NCBI RefSeq assembly: GCF_019635935.1 | Contig: NZ_JAHBYN010000001.1 | Location: forward strand, 806,001-870,000 | From: Parvibaculum sp. | GTDB lineage: Bacteria > Pseudomonadota > Alphaproteobacteria > Parvibaculales > Parvibaculaceae | Length of the DNA: 64,000 nucleotides | Direction of reading: 5' to 3' | Part shown: in pieces, positions 30,647-39,736 of the stretch | Position numbering within the stretch: position 1 is the stretch's first letter | Layout: every line of letters begins with the position of its first letter | Made by a program: the position numbers and the translations under genes | The notes under the pieces: generated by a model | Told to the model about the DNA's origin: nothing | Database searches by the model: none | Seen by the model: only the letters and a program-made list of their open reading frames with translations

Positions 30647-31249
30647 TCACACCGGCAGGTAGCGGAACCGCCCGTTGACGGGAAAGCGCGTCAGAATATC
30701 GGCATATTCCGCGCCGCCGCCGATATTGTGGATGACATAGTGGCGTCCGGCGCCGCGCACTCGACTGTCCGACACCACCGAAATATGCGGCAGGCGCCCG
30801 CCGATCGTCTGCGTCACCAGATCGCCGGACATGAGTGGTTCGCCGTCCGCCAGCGCCGCGCCCTGCCGCCGGAAATAGGCCGCGAGGTTCGGCACCCGCC
30901 GGTGGTCGATATTGCGGTCGGGCCGCGTGAGGCCCCAATTGGCCGGATAGGCGCTGAAATTGGCCGCCATGTCCTCATGCACGAGGCGTTGCAGGTCGGC
31001 GCCCAGCGCCGCGCGATAGGCGCGCACGACGACATCCGTGCAGACGCCGCGCTCGGGCTCGACATCGCCGCCCGGATAGGCAAGTCGGCGATAGGCGCCG
31101 TCATAAAAGAGCGTCACCCCGATCTGCGCCCGCGCCGCCTCGACAAGCTTCGCAGCCGCCTCCACAGGCTCCGCCGCAAGCCGCGCCGGCAGCGCCAGCA
31201 CCGGCGGCAACGCGGCCAGCCCCAAAACCACGGAACGGCGCGAAATCAT
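30647..31249 (-). CDS. DUF1287-family exported protein
   Basis: A 200-residue protein. A twin-Arg-like leader (MISRRSVVLGLAALPPV) is followed by the DUF1287 domain. Conserved features are GVCTDVVVRAYRAAL (putative Cys nucleophile), LVHEDM, the run PDRNIDHRRVPNL and HISVVSD with GGGAEYADIL. The fold is thought to be NlpC/P60-like with a Cys-His pair, suggesting amidase or peptidase activity in the envelope, but no substrate is known. The ATG at 31249 has AGAGGAA upstream, and the longer frame is not supported. It is convergent with the dipeptidase gene, 3 bases apart. Confidence 0.8.
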   Translation of the reverse strand: MISRRSVVLGLAALPPVLALPARLAAEPVEAAAKLVEAARAQIGVTLFYDGAYRRLAYPGGDVEPERGVCTDVVVRAYRAALGADLQRLVHEDMAANFSAYPANWGLTRPDRNIDHRRVPNLAAYFRRQGAALADGEPLMSGDLVTQTIGGRLPHISVVSDSRVRGAGRHYVIHNIGGGAEYADILTRFPVNGRFRYLPV

Positions 31250-31352
31250 GCGTTTTCCTCTCAAATCCTGCCCGCCGGAAGGATCGCCGCCGATTTCGCC
31301 GGAATTGAGGTTCAAATAAGGAATTTCACGCCTATATTAGAGGGGCCGGTGG

Positions 31353-31670
31353 GATTTCCCGCTCGGCTATGGCGATAAACGGACTGTGGAATAAGCCATT
31401 CGGACCCGGGGGCAGTACCCGGCGCCTCCACCAAATTCTCCCTGTCGCGGCAGGGACCTTGGGGGCGAAACAGGATCGACGAGGGTGTAAAGACAGTTTT
31501 TTTGCCCGGCATGGTTCCGCCGTCATCGGGCCGTTTTATAGTTGCCAACGACAACTATGCTGAGGCGCGTCTCGCTGCTTAATGCAGTGCGATAGCTTCA
31601 AATCAAGTCCCTGGCTTTAGCCGGTCAGGGCGGGGTTCGGGGGTACCTGGCAACAGAAACCCCCACTTTT
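31353..31670 (+). ncRNA. ssrA: tmRNA, circularly permuted two-piece form
   Basis: The acceptor piece comes first and ends TCCACCA at 31433. After a 27-base spacer the coding piece begins at 31461 with GGGGGCG, which pairs with CGCCTCC (31423-31429, one G-U) to rebuild the acceptor stem. The tag frame 31544-31582 reads ANDNYAEARLAA and a TAA stop. A terminal pseudoknot-like hairpin GGGGG...CCCCC lies at 31639-31664. This order is the known alphaproteobacterial arrangement. The outer ends are approximate. Function: rescue of stalled ribosomes and tagging of their products for proteolysis. Confidence 0.93.
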
Positions 31671-31851
31671 ATCCGCACAAGCCCTGCCCGGTTGAATGAC
31701 CCGCCTTAAGAGCGGTGTCATGCGGGCCACACTCACGGAATCTTGTAGCGCCGCGCGGTGCGAAACGCCGCTTCGTCTGGATTTCGCCGCCAATCGCTGT
31801 TTGAATCGTCCTGCATAAAAAGTGCGACTCACTCGCCACCGGGAGCTGATT

Positions 31852-32313
31852 TTGGCCGAAGACCTGATGCGATACGACATGCTGGCGCAGGAAGCGCTGA
31901 AAGGCGTCGTGCGCCGCGCGCTCCGCATCGCCCGCGACCAGGGCCTGCCGGGCGAGCATCACTTCTACATCTCATTCCGCACAGGCGCGCCCGGTGTCGA
32001 GATTTCGCCGAAGCTCAAGGCGCAATACCCCGAGGAAATGACGATCGTCCTCCAGCACCAGTTCTGGAATCTCGAAGTCAGCGAGGAACGTTTCTCGGTC
32101 GACCTCACCTTCAACAAGATTCCCGAAAAGCTGGTCGTTCCTTTTTCGGCGGTGCAGGGCTTCTTCGATCCGAGCGTCCAGTTCGGACTGCAGTTCCAGG
32201 TCGACGGCGCGGCAAAGCCGGCCGCCGCCGAAGCCTCCGCGCCCGCCGAACCGGCGCCCAAGCCCGAAGGCGACGGCGAAGTCGTCAGCCTCGACGCTTT
32301 CCGAAAGAAATGA
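31852..32313 (+). CDS. sspB: ClpXP adaptor SspB, alphaproteobacterial type
   Basis: A 153-residue adaptor that binds ssrA-tagged proteins and hands them to ClpXP. The core (about residues 3-110: EDLMRYDMLAQEALKGVV, HHFYISFRT, IVLQHQFW and VPFSAVQGFFDPSV) matches SspB-alpha. A flexible Ala/Pro-rich linker (about 120-140) leads to a C-terminal ClpX-binding peptide (GEVVSLDAFRKK). I chose the TTG at 31852 because GGGAG lies seven bases upstream and homologues begin near EDLMRYD; an ATG at 31867 would cut the core. The gene follows the tmRNA directly and overlaps the next gene. Confidence 0.88.
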   Translation: MAEDLMRYDMLAQEALKGVVRRALRIARDQGLPGEHHFYISFRTGAPGVEISPKLKAQYPEEMTIVLQHQFWNLEVSEERFSVDLTFNKIPEKLVVPFSAVQGFFDPSVQFGLQFQVDGAAKPAAAEASAPAEPAPKPEGDGEVVSLDAFRKK

Positions 32314-32669
32314 GCGGCCTGCTCTACCCGATCGTCAAGGCGGCGCTCTCCGGCATCATCATCATGCTCGTTTCGGAAATTGCCCGGCGCTACGCGGCGC
32401 TGGGCGCGCTGATCGCGTCGCTGCCGCTGATCTCTCTTCTCGCGATCATCTGGCTCTGGAACGACACGGGCGACGCCGAACGCATCGCCGCGCATGCCGA
32501 AGCCACCTTCTGGTATGTCTTGCCAACCCTGCCGATGTTTCTGGCCCTGCCGCTGATGCTCCGCGGCGGCATGGAGTTCTGGACGGCGCTCGGCATCGCC
32601 TGCGCCATGACCATCGCGCTCTATCTGGCCGCAATCTGGATTGCCTCGTTCTTCGGCGTAAAACTTTAG
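32310..32669 (+). CDS. DUF3147-family membrane protein
   Basis: A 119-residue protein with four hydrophobic helices and almost no loops. SEIARRYAALGALIASLPL and IIWLWNDTGD are typical of DUF3147. Function unknown. The ATG overlaps the sspB stop (ATGA), so the two are co-translated, an arrangement with no obvious functional link. Confidence 0.8.
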   Translation: MSGLLYPIVKAALSGIIIMLVSEIARRYAALGALIASLPLISLLAIIWLWNDTGDAERIAAHAEATFWYVLPTLPMFLALPLMLRGGMEFWTALGIACAMTIALYLAAIWIASFFGVKL

Positions 32670-32750
32670 GACATCGCGCCCGCCTTGGCGCACCCTGCCC
32701 GCCATGCTAAACCGGCGCCCATCGAATTCCTGCCTGCTGGAGCGCACCCG

Positions 32751-34151
32751 ATGGCCGACAAGCCCAAAACCCGCACCGAAACCGACACCTTCGGACCGAT
32801 CGATGTCGCCGCCGACCGTTATTGGGGCGCACAGGCGCAGCGCAGTCTCGGCAATTTCAAAATCGGTTGGGAAAAGCAGCCGCTACCCGTCGTCCGCGCG
32901 CTGGGCATCGTCAAGCGCGCGGCCGCCGAAGCCAACATGGAACTCGGCCGCCTCGACCCCGCCATCGGCAAGGCCGTTGTGCAGGCCGCACAGGAAGTGA
33001 TCGAGGGCAAGCTCGACGACCATTTCCCCCTCGTCGTCTGGCAGACCGGCTCCGGCACCCAGTCCAACATGAACGCCAACGAGGTGATTTCGAACCGCGC
33101 CATCGAAATCATGGGCGGCGAAATGGGCTCCAAGAAGCCCGTACATCCGAACGACCACGTCAATATGAGCCAGTCGTCGAACGACACCTACCCGACGGCC
33201 ATGCATGTCGCCTGCGCGGAGGAAATTCACCACCGCCTGCTGCCCGCGCTGCAGAAGCTGCGCAACGCGCTCAACGACAAGGCGCAAGCCTGGAACCATA
33301 TCGTCAAGATCGGCCGCACCCACACGCAGGACGCGACGCCGCTGACGCTCGGCCAGGAATTTTCCGGCTACACCGCGCAGGTCGAAAACGGCATCGCCCG
33401 CATCGAACAGACGCTGCCGAAGCTGATGGAGCTGGCGCAGGGCGGCACGGCCGTCGGCACCGGCCTCAACGCGCCTGTCGGCTTTGCCGAGAAGGTTGCC
33501 GACAGGATCGCCGCCATCACGCATCTGCCGTTCAAGACCGCGCCCAACAAGTTCGAGGCGCTGGCCGCCCATGACGCGATGGTCTTCAGCCACGGCGCGA
33601 TCAACACCGTTGCCGCCTCGCTCTTCAAGATCGCCAATGACATTCGCCTGCTCGGCTCCGGCCCCCGCTCCGGCCTCGGCGAACTGGCGCTGCCCGAAAA
33701 CGAACCCGGCTCCTCGATCATGCCGGGCAAGGTCAACCCGACCCAGTGCGAGGCGCTGACGCAGGTCTGCGTGCAGATATTCGGCAACCATGCCGCGCTG
33801 ACATTCGCGGGCAGCCAGGGCCATTTCGAACTGAACGTCTACAACCCGGTGATGGCCTATAATTTCCTGCAATCGGTGCGACTGATGGCGGACGCGGCGG
33901 TGAGTTTCACCGACAATTGCGTCGTCGGCATTGAGCCGCGCGAGGACAACATCAAGGCGGCGCTCGAACGCTCGCTGATGCTGGTCACCGCGCTCGCCCC
34001 GAAAATCGGCTACGACAACGCCGCGAAGATCGCCAAGACCGCGCACAAGAACGGAACGACCTTGCGCGAGGAGGCGGTCGGCGGCGGCTACGTGACCGAA
34101 GCCGAATTCGACGCCATCGTCCGGCCCGAAAAGATGATCGCGCCGGAGTAA
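32751..34151 (+). CDS. fumC: Fumarate hydratase class II
   Basis: A 466-residue iron-independent fumarase (fumarate to L-malate, TCA cycle; cytoplasmic tetramer). The three conserved regions of the fumarase/aspartase superfamily are present: [18 protein letters not shown] (about residues 100-117), the [21 protein letters not shown] region (about 129-150) and the signature [11 protein letters not shown] (about 318-328). Length is normal. The ATG at 32751 has GGAG nine bases upstream; the longer frame has no support. Confidence 0.95.
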   Translation: MADKPKTRTETDTFGPIDVAADRYWGAQAQRSLGNFKIGWEKQPLPVVRALGIVKRAAAEANMELGRLDPAIGKAVVQAAQEVIEGKLDDHFPLVVWQTGSGTQSNMNANEVISNRAIEIMGGEMGSKKPVHPNDHVNMSQSSNDTYPTAMHVACAEEIHHRLLPALQKLRNALNDKAQAWNHIVKIGRTHTQDATPLTLGQEFSGYTAQVENGIARIEQTLPKLMELAQGGTAVGTGLNAPVGFAEKVADRIAAITHLPFKTAPNKFEALAAHDAMVFSHGAINTVAASLFKIANDIRLLGSGPRSGLGELALPENEPGSSIMPGKVNPTQCEALTQVCVQIFGNHAALTFAGSQGHFELNVYNPVMAYNFLQSVRLMADAAVSFTDNCVVGIEPREDNIKAALERSLMLVTALAPKIGYDNAAKIAKTAHKNGTTLREEAVGGGYVTEAEFDAIVRPEKMIAPE

Positions 34152-34165
34152 CGCTGCGACGGAAA

Positions 34166-34402
34166 ATGACCGACGAGATCAAGCGCTCCGTCACCATTGC
34201 CGGCCATCGCACCAGCATCTCGCTGGAACGGCCCTTCTGGGACGCGCTGAAGGAACTCGCCTGCTCGGAAAAGACGTCGGTCAACGATCTCGTGCGCCGC
34301 ATCGACGCGAGCCGCGGCGGCAAGGGCACGCTCTCGGCCGCCGTCCGCCTTTATGTGCTTGACGGCATGCGCAAGCGAAGCGACGGAAGCTGCAACACCT
34401 GA
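34166..34402 (+). CDS. Ribbon-helix-helix domain protein
   Basis: A 78-residue protein with a single ribbon-helix-helix fold: a beta strand (KRSVTIAGHRTSISL), helix 1 (PFWDALKELACSEK) and helix 2 (SVNDLVRRIDASRG). Proteins of this type sit beside fumC in many alphaproteobacteria. They are probably DNA-binding, but no target is known to me. It starts 15 bases after fumC and is likely in the same transcript. Confidence 0.82.
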   Translation: MTDEIKRSVTIAGHRTSISLERPFWDALKELACSEKTSVNDLVRRIDASRGGKGTLSAAVRLYVLDGMRKRSDGSCNT

Positions 34403-34403
34403 T

Positions 34404-37400
34404 CTATTGTGTGAATGCCGGACGCCGTGGCGGTGGCGGTGGCGGTGGCGCGGCCCGCGTTTCCGCCGGCAGGCCCATCAGTTCGCGTAGTTCGCGCGTG
34501 GTGCCGCCCGCTTCCTTCAGACTCTCCGCCAGCAGCCGCTCGGCAACGAACGCCTGCAGATCGAGCATTTGCTTCTTTACGTCGATTTTGCCGCCGCGCC
34601 CCGTTGCAACAATCGAGAACGCCGGCGCGCCGTCGGGCTTCTCCGGAACAATCGTCAGTTCCGCGTCGGCGGCAAGACGCGGCAGGTCATAAAACGCGAG
34701 AAGCTTTGCCGTGCCTCCGGCGAGCGCCAGCTCATCGTCGGCAAGACGCAACACACCGTCCTCGATCGTAAATTCGCCTTCGAGCCCGCGCGCCGCCGTC
34801 TCGCCGGTCTGTAGCGTATCGCTGACAAGCGAAGGAAAATCGTCGATGTCCTGCAGCGTTTCGAGCGCCGCGCCGAAAGCCGCGACATCGAGCGGCGCGA
34901 AGGCAAGGCCGACGGCCTTGATCGCGCCCGTGCCCGCCACCGAGGATACCAGCGCCAGCCAGCTTCGCCCCTGCGCCTGAAGTTGCATGGCGATTTCGGC
35001 GCGACCCTTGCCGGGCACGGCGCCGAACGCGTCGCGAAAAATTTCGGCGACGCCCGCATCCTCGATCAGCGCCGTCAATCCGATACCGGGCGCACCCTTG
35101 CCGCCTTCGATCCGGGCGCCGAGCGACACCCGCCCGCCGCCAAGCTGGCCGATGAAAGGCGACGCCGAAAGCACGCCATGCGACAGCGACAGCCGCGTCG
35201 TCACATCGCCGGCCGCCAGCCTGCCGAGCCGCACCGTGCCCGCCTTGAGATCGATCTCGCCATCGAGTGCGCCGAGCATCGACCAGTCGAGCGCCGCAGC
35301 GGGCCAGGCCTCATCCTCCGAGCCGACAAGCGAGGTGAGATCGAGCGCATTGCCCTCCAGCGCCCCGGTGAGCGAGGGCAGCTTGTCCCCCTCGCCGGCG
35401 CGCCACAGAGCATTGCCCGACAACCGGAAGTTACCGGCAACGCTCTCCATGCCGGAAAGGGAGAGACTTTGCTTGTCCCAGGTCACCGCCGAGGAAAACA
35501 CGAAGCCGGGACCGGATGCCTGCTTGCCGATCCAGCGCGTCAGCGGCTCCGGTGAACCGAAAGCCGCAAACACGGAGAGAATGCCGGGCGCCGCGATGTC
35601 GGCCCGGCCCTCGAAACGCAGCGCCTCGAACGGATCGGTGGCGCGGCCATTGGCCGTCAGCGTCATGCTGCCGATATTGGCGCGGAAATTGACCCGGTAA
35701 GGTTTGTCGCCGGCGCCTTCGAGCTGCAGCGAGACCGAGCCCGGGGCCGTCAAGCTGTCGCGCGGTTCGAGCCCAAGCTGTTCGAGAAGAACGCGCCCCT
35801 CGTCATTGGCCGCATTGGCGACGATGTCGAGGCTTTCAAGGCCACTTTTCCCATGACGCCGTTTCAGCACGGCATCGACACGGCTGCCGCGCACGGTCCC
35901 CTTCATTGTCAGCGTGTCGACGCGCAAATCACTGTCTGCGGCCTCGCCCGAGGCGCCCGTCACTTCGATCGACACCGGCCCGCTGGCATCCGGCACGGAA
36001 AAATTGCCGAGCGCCAGCAGCCCGCCGAAGCGCTCGCCCTCGATATGGCCGGTGAAGTTTCCCTTCACGTCGTCGCGCCGTCCCGTCGTGACGCCGCTCA
36101 ACTGTCCTGAAAACGACAGCCGGGCACCGGCGATGTCGTCGGCCTCGAGCCGCCGCACATCGAGCGCGCCACCCGTCAGCGCCGCGTCGACGACCAGGCC
36201 GCGAATATCCTCGCTCCAGATGCCGAGGCTTTCGGCGCGCATCCGCAGCGCCATGTCGTTCGATGCCAGAAACCTCAGCGGATCGTCATTGCCGGCCAGC
36301 AGCGCACGCAACGGATCCGCGTCGAAGCGCGTCACCCGCAAATCCGCATCGATGAGCGGCCGGTTGCCGGCGAGCCGGTAGCCGACGCTGCCGCGAAGCG
36401 ATGGTGTCGCAAGATCGCGCGCATGATCGGCGGTCAGCGCCGTAAACTCGAGCGCATCGGGCGTCGCCCGCAAGCGCGCCCGCACCGAGAAAGGCCCGCC
36501 GCGCGGCACGGGGCGGGCATTGATCTCGCCATTGTCGGCGGCGAGCCAATGCGCCAACGCCGCGAGATTGCCGCTGCGCGCGTCGATCCGCCCATCGAAA
36601 TCCGGTTTGTCGTCGCGGCGGGTCAATCGTCCCGTCAGCGAGATTTCGGTCTGCCCGCCAAGCTCGCCGCGCGCCGTCTCGACATCGAGAACGCCGTTCG
36701 CCAATGCCAGCGTCAACTCCGCATTGCGGACGATTGCACCCGGAAGCGCCAGCGCCGCGACCGAAACATGCACCCCGCCATCGATCCAGCCGGGAAGCGG
36801 CAGCGCCAACAATGACGAATGCGGCATGCCGCCGGCACCCCCGGCCGGCAATAGCCGCTCAAGCAGCGGCGCGGCGGTGAAATTCTCGGATGTGAGTTCG
36901 AGCGAGAAGACCGGGCGATCCGCCCAGCGCGCCTGCGCGCCGCCGTTCAGCGTCGTGCCGCCGGCGGACAGCACGAGATTGCGGAACGTCGCCGATTGCG
37001 CCGTGGCAACGAGCCCGCTATCGATGCGGATCGGCGCCTCGTCGCCGCCGATCTCCAGACGGCCATTGCCGTCGAGACGCGCTGCGGCTGAAAATTCCGT
37101 CGCGACGCCGGAAAACAGGAACCGCGCGGGCCGGTCCCGAAGCTGAATGTCCGTCGTGACCTGAAAGGCCTTGCCGCCGGCAAACTCACCGAGGCCGAGC
37201 CGCAGCGCCAGCGGCACGCCATCCACGATCGCTTCGATCTCGGCGCGCAGCGGACCGACCAGCGATGTCGCAATCACCTCGCCGCCTACCTGTTCGGCCT
37301 GCCAGCGCCGCCCGTTTTCGCGGTTTGCGTATGAAATTTCGCCATTCTCGAATTGCGCCGCTTCGAGGCTGATCGAGGCGAGCGAAAACATGCCATCTTC

Positions 37401-37808
37401 GACCGTCGCATCGGGAAGTTCGAAAGCCGTCCAGTTGGTCGTGCCGTCCGGAAACACTTCGAGATTGATCTGCGGACGAACGATACGGACACTGGTGACG
37501 CTGATATCGCCGGTTATGAGTGGCGTCAGCGCCACCTCGGCGTCGATTTCCTCGAAGGTCGCGAGATGCGCCGACTGCGCCGCGCTGTGCGTGTTGACGA
37601 TCTTGACCTTGCCGAGCGTCATGTGAGGTGCCGGCAGGATGCGAAGGCGAATGTCGCCGTCGATGCGAACCGGTGCGCCCAGCGCATACGAAGCCTGCGC
37701 TTCGATATCCCCGCGGAACTTGTTCCAGTCGATCAGGTTCGGTCCGACCAGCGCGGCAAACAGAAGCGCGACGATGATCCCCGCGATATAGGTCAGGATC
37801 GAATTCAA
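34404..37808 (-). CDS. AsmA-family protein, very large
   Basis: A 1134-residue envelope protein. One N-terminal membrane helix (about residues 5-25) is followed by the AsmA signature (IDWNKFRGDIEAQASYALG, then GAPVRIDGDIRLRILPAP) and a long periplasmic beta-rich region typical of bridge-like lipid-transport proteins. The C-terminal AsmA_2-like domain (about 900-1080) ends in a Pro-rich tail. I start at the TTG 37808 because GGAG lies six bases upstream and homologues begin with a short MN-type leader; a GTG at 37826 adds six residues. Proposed role: phospholipid movement or outer-membrane homeostasis. It is convergent with the RHH gene. Confidence 0.85.
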   Translation of the reverse strand: MNSILTYIAGIIVALLFAALVGPNLIDWNKFRGDIEAQASYALGAPVRIDGDIRLRILPAPHMTLGKVKIVNTHSAAQSAHLATFEEIDAEVALTPLITGDISVTSVRIVRPQINLEVFPDGTTNWTAFELPDATVEDGMFSLASISLEAAQFENGEISYANRENGRRWQAEQVGGEVIATSLVGPLRAEIEAIVDGVPLALRLGLGEFAGGKAFQVTTDIQLRDRPARFLFSGVATEFSAAARLDGNGRLEIGGDEAPIRIDSGLVATAQSATFRNLVLSAGGTTLNGGAQARWADRPVFSLELTSENFTAAPLLERLLPAGGAGGMPHSSLLALPLPGWIDGGVHVSVAALALPGAIVRNAELTLALANGVLDVETARGELGGQTEISLTGRLTRRDDKPDFDGRIDARSGNLAALAHWLAADNGEINARPVPRGGPFSVRARLRATPDALEFTALTADHARDLATPSLRGSVGYRLAGNRPLIDADLRVTRFDADPLRALLAGNDDPLRFLASNDMALRMRAESLGIWSEDIRGLVVDAALTGGALDVRRLEADDIAGARLSFSGQLSGVTTGRRDDVKGNFTGHIEGERFGGLLALGNFSVPDASGPVSIEVTGASGEAADSDLRVDTLTMKGTVRGSRVDAVLKRRHGKSGLESLDIVANAANDEGRVLLEQLGLEPRDSLTAPGSVSLQLEGAGDKPYRVNFRANIGSMTLTANGRATDPFEALRFEGRADIAAPGILSVFAAFGSPEPLTRWIGKQASGPGFVFSSAVTWDKQSLSLSGMESVAGNFRLSGNALWRAGEGDKLPSLTGALEGNALDLTSLVGSEDEAWPAAALDWSMLGALDGEIDLKAGTVRLGRLAAGDVTTRLSLSHGVLSASPFIGQLGGGRVSLGARIEGGKGAPGIGLTALIEDAGVAEIFRDAFGAVPGKGRAEIAMQLQAQGRSWLALVSSVAGTGAIKAVGLAFAPLDVAAFGAALETLQDIDDFPSLVSDTLQTGETAARGLEGEFTIEDGVLRLADDELALAGGTAKLLAFYDLPRLAADAELTIVPEKPDGAPAFSIVATGRGGKIDVKKQMLDLQAFVAERLLAESLKEAGGTTRELRELMGLPAETRAAPPPPPPPRRPAFTQ

Positions 37809-37940
37809 GACTGTCTCCAGCCGCACCCGGCGCGTAAACGCTGTATTGCCCCCGCCGGTTTGATGCCGACCGCCTTTGGCCTAAACTCACGGGATGAGCG
37901 GCGGCCAGACCGCCAGATGCGGTCGTATTGCGGGCAAACT

Positions 37941-38165
37941 ATGGATTCGGACGACGGAAATATAGTCAAAATCTCCACCTTCCGGAAAAAGGCCCGGGAT
38001 ACGGCCAAATCGGAGAAGGCGGCACAGGCTGCGGCCAATCGCGTCCGCTTCGGCCGGACGGGCGCCGAGAAGAAGCGTGACAAGCTCGAACGGGATCGCA
38101 CAGAGCGGCGGCTCGACGGTACGCGCCGGGAAACGCACCCTGACAAACCGGACAAATCCGGCTGA
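37941..38165 (+). CDS. DUF4169-family small basic protein
   Basis: A 74-residue, very basic, probably helical protein. NIVKISTFRKKARDTAKSEK and AANRVRFGRTGAEKKRDK, followed by ERRLDG, match DUF4169. Members are short and found in alphaproteobacteria near fumC and the ribbon-helix-helix gene, as here. Function unknown; the charge suggests binding to nucleic acid. The ribosome site upstream of the ATG is weak. It diverges from the AsmA gene. Confidence 0.8.
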   Translation: MDSDDGNIVKISTFRKKARDTAKSEKAAQAAANRVRFGRTGAEKKRDKLERDRTERRLDGTRRETHPDKPDKSG

Positions 38166-38348
38166 GTACCGCCGGGCGGCGCTGGTCCGAAAATCATAAT
38201 AGTCTCAACAGTTTGACCCAGGCGTCCCGCGCGGCGCGCGATGGCATACAGGATAATAGATAGTGGCATTTCAGTCCGTTGTTAAAGTCACGCGCATGAG
38301 AGTTCTCGCGTGACGCCCGCCGCGCAGAGCATCGCCCTCCCAATCGGT

Positions 38349-39149
38349 ATGAACACGCTGGCGCGCCGCCGCGCCCTCCTGTTTGCGGGCCTGGCCGCGC
38401 TCCTTCTCGCCGGATGCGACGCCGCCGAAGACGGCGTCTGGCAAGGCTATGCCGAAGGCGAATATGTGCGCGTCGGCCCGATCGACGGCGGCACGGTCGA
38501 GGAGATCGCCGTTGCGCGCGGCGACCGCGTCGAAAAAGGCGCCCTGCTCTTTCGTCTCGACATGGCGGCCGAAACAGACGCTGCCGAACAGGCCGCCGCG
38601 CAGCTCGCCGAAACGAAAACGGCGCTCGACGACGCCCAGCGCGAATTGAAACGCATGGAAGACCTGTACGCCGGGGGCAGCGTGAATCAGACGGCACTCG
38701 AGACCTCGCGCGCGCGCCGCGACCGCGCCGGAGCGCAAATGCTGACCGCCGCCGCCGCACACGATCAGGCGAAATGGCGCCTCGCGCGACGCGAAGGCCA
38801 TGCACCGACAGCAGCCTTCGTGCAAGACATCCTTCTCCGCGAAGGCGAGTTCGCCGCCGCGAGCCAGCCTGTCGTCATGCTGCTGCCGCCGGAAAACATC
38901 AGGGTACGTTTCTTTTTACCTGAAGCGGATCTCGGCCGCATACGCATCGGAAACCGGGTGGCACTTTCCTGCAGCGGCTGCCCCGCCGCACTCGACGGCA
39001 CGATCCGCTTCGTCTCGACGGAGATCGGCGACCACCCGAATGAAAAACGCGCCTACATGGTTGAGGCAACGCCGAACGCGACGCCCGAAGCGCTGCGCCC
39101 CGGACAGCCGGTGACGGTGAGCCTCGCGCCGGACGGCAACGAAATGTGA
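38349..39149 (+). CDS. HlyD-family periplasmic adaptor lipoprotein without a visible partner
   Basis: A 266-residue membrane fusion-type lipoprotein with a lipobox LLAGC (Cys 23). A barrel-sandwich half (VRVGPIDGGTVEEIAVARGDRVEKG) precedes an alpha-helical hairpin (about residues 75-150) and a beta-barrel part (IRVRFFLPEADLGRIRIGNRV). It resembles YhiI-type adaptors of ABC exporters. No ATPase or permease gene adjoins it; downstream is a convergent CsbD gene. A GTG at 38310 with GAGAG upstream would add 13 residues before the lipoprotein signal. It may work with a transporter encoded elsewhere. Confidence 0.75.
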   Translation: MNTLARRRALLFAGLAALLLAGCDAAEDGVWQGYAEGEYVRVGPIDGGTVEEIAVARGDRVEKGALLFRLDMAAETDAAEQAAAQLAETKTALDDAQRELKRMEDLYAGGSVNQTALETSRARRDRAGAQMLTAAAAHDQAKWRLARREGHAPTAAFVQDILLREGEFAAASQPVVMLLPPENIRVRFFLPEADLGRIRIGNRVALSCSGCPAALDGTIRFVSTEIGDHPNEKRAYMVEATPNATPEALRPGQPVTVSLAPDGNEM

Positions 39150-39376
39150 GGCGGATCGACCCTCGATCGAGCGTGGAATCGCGGCCGCTGTCATCGATCT
39201 GTCAAAAATCTGTCACGAACGTCGTGCGCGGCGACTTATCCCCGGGTTTATCCCGCAACTTTCACGCTGCGTTTTGCTGTCGTGAAAAAGTAATCCCCGG
39301 TTTTTGACCCATCGCCGAAACGGAGCGGGGCCGCCTCCCGGAAGAGACGGCCCCACGCTCGCGCGGCAATCGAAAG

Positions 39377-39595
39377 TCAGTTGCCGCCGACAGTGTCGCG
39401 CACCTTGTCCGTGGCGTCGTTCACAGCATCGCGCGCCTTGTCCTTTGCGTCGCCATAGGCGCCCTGAATCTTGCCTTCGGCCTTGTCGACCTTGCCTTCG
39501 GCTTCGAGCTTTTCATCGCCGGTCATCTTGCCGACCGTTTCCTTGACGGCGCCCTTGGCTTGTTTTGCGGTACCTTTGATGCGGTCCTTGTCCAT
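39377..39595 (-). CDS. CsbD-family stress protein
   Basis: A 72-residue, highly charged, helical protein. The start MDKDRIKGTAKQAKGAVKE and the repeated AEGKVDKAEGKIQ/AYGDAKDKARDAV heptads are characteristic of CsbD. Members accumulate under general stress; their biochemical role is unknown. GGAGAA lies upstream of the ATG at 39595. A GC-rich hairpin downstream of the stop (about 39328-39355, GGGGCCG/CGGCCCC) may end the transcript, though it lacks a T run. Confidence 0.87.
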   Translation of the reverse strand: MDKDRIKGTAKQAKGAVKETVGKMTGDEKLEAEGKVDKAEGKIQGAYGDAKDKARDAVNDATDKVRDTVGGN

Positions 39596-39736
39596 GTCGT
39601 TTCTCCGTGGTGAGAGGAATGGCACGGGACGGCTGAACGCCGCTCCGCAATTCGCGAGTGTCACCAGACAGAAGAAACATGCCGTGAGCAGGGCCGGAAT
39701 AAGGCAATTTCGTCACATTTCGGCGAAATATATTCC

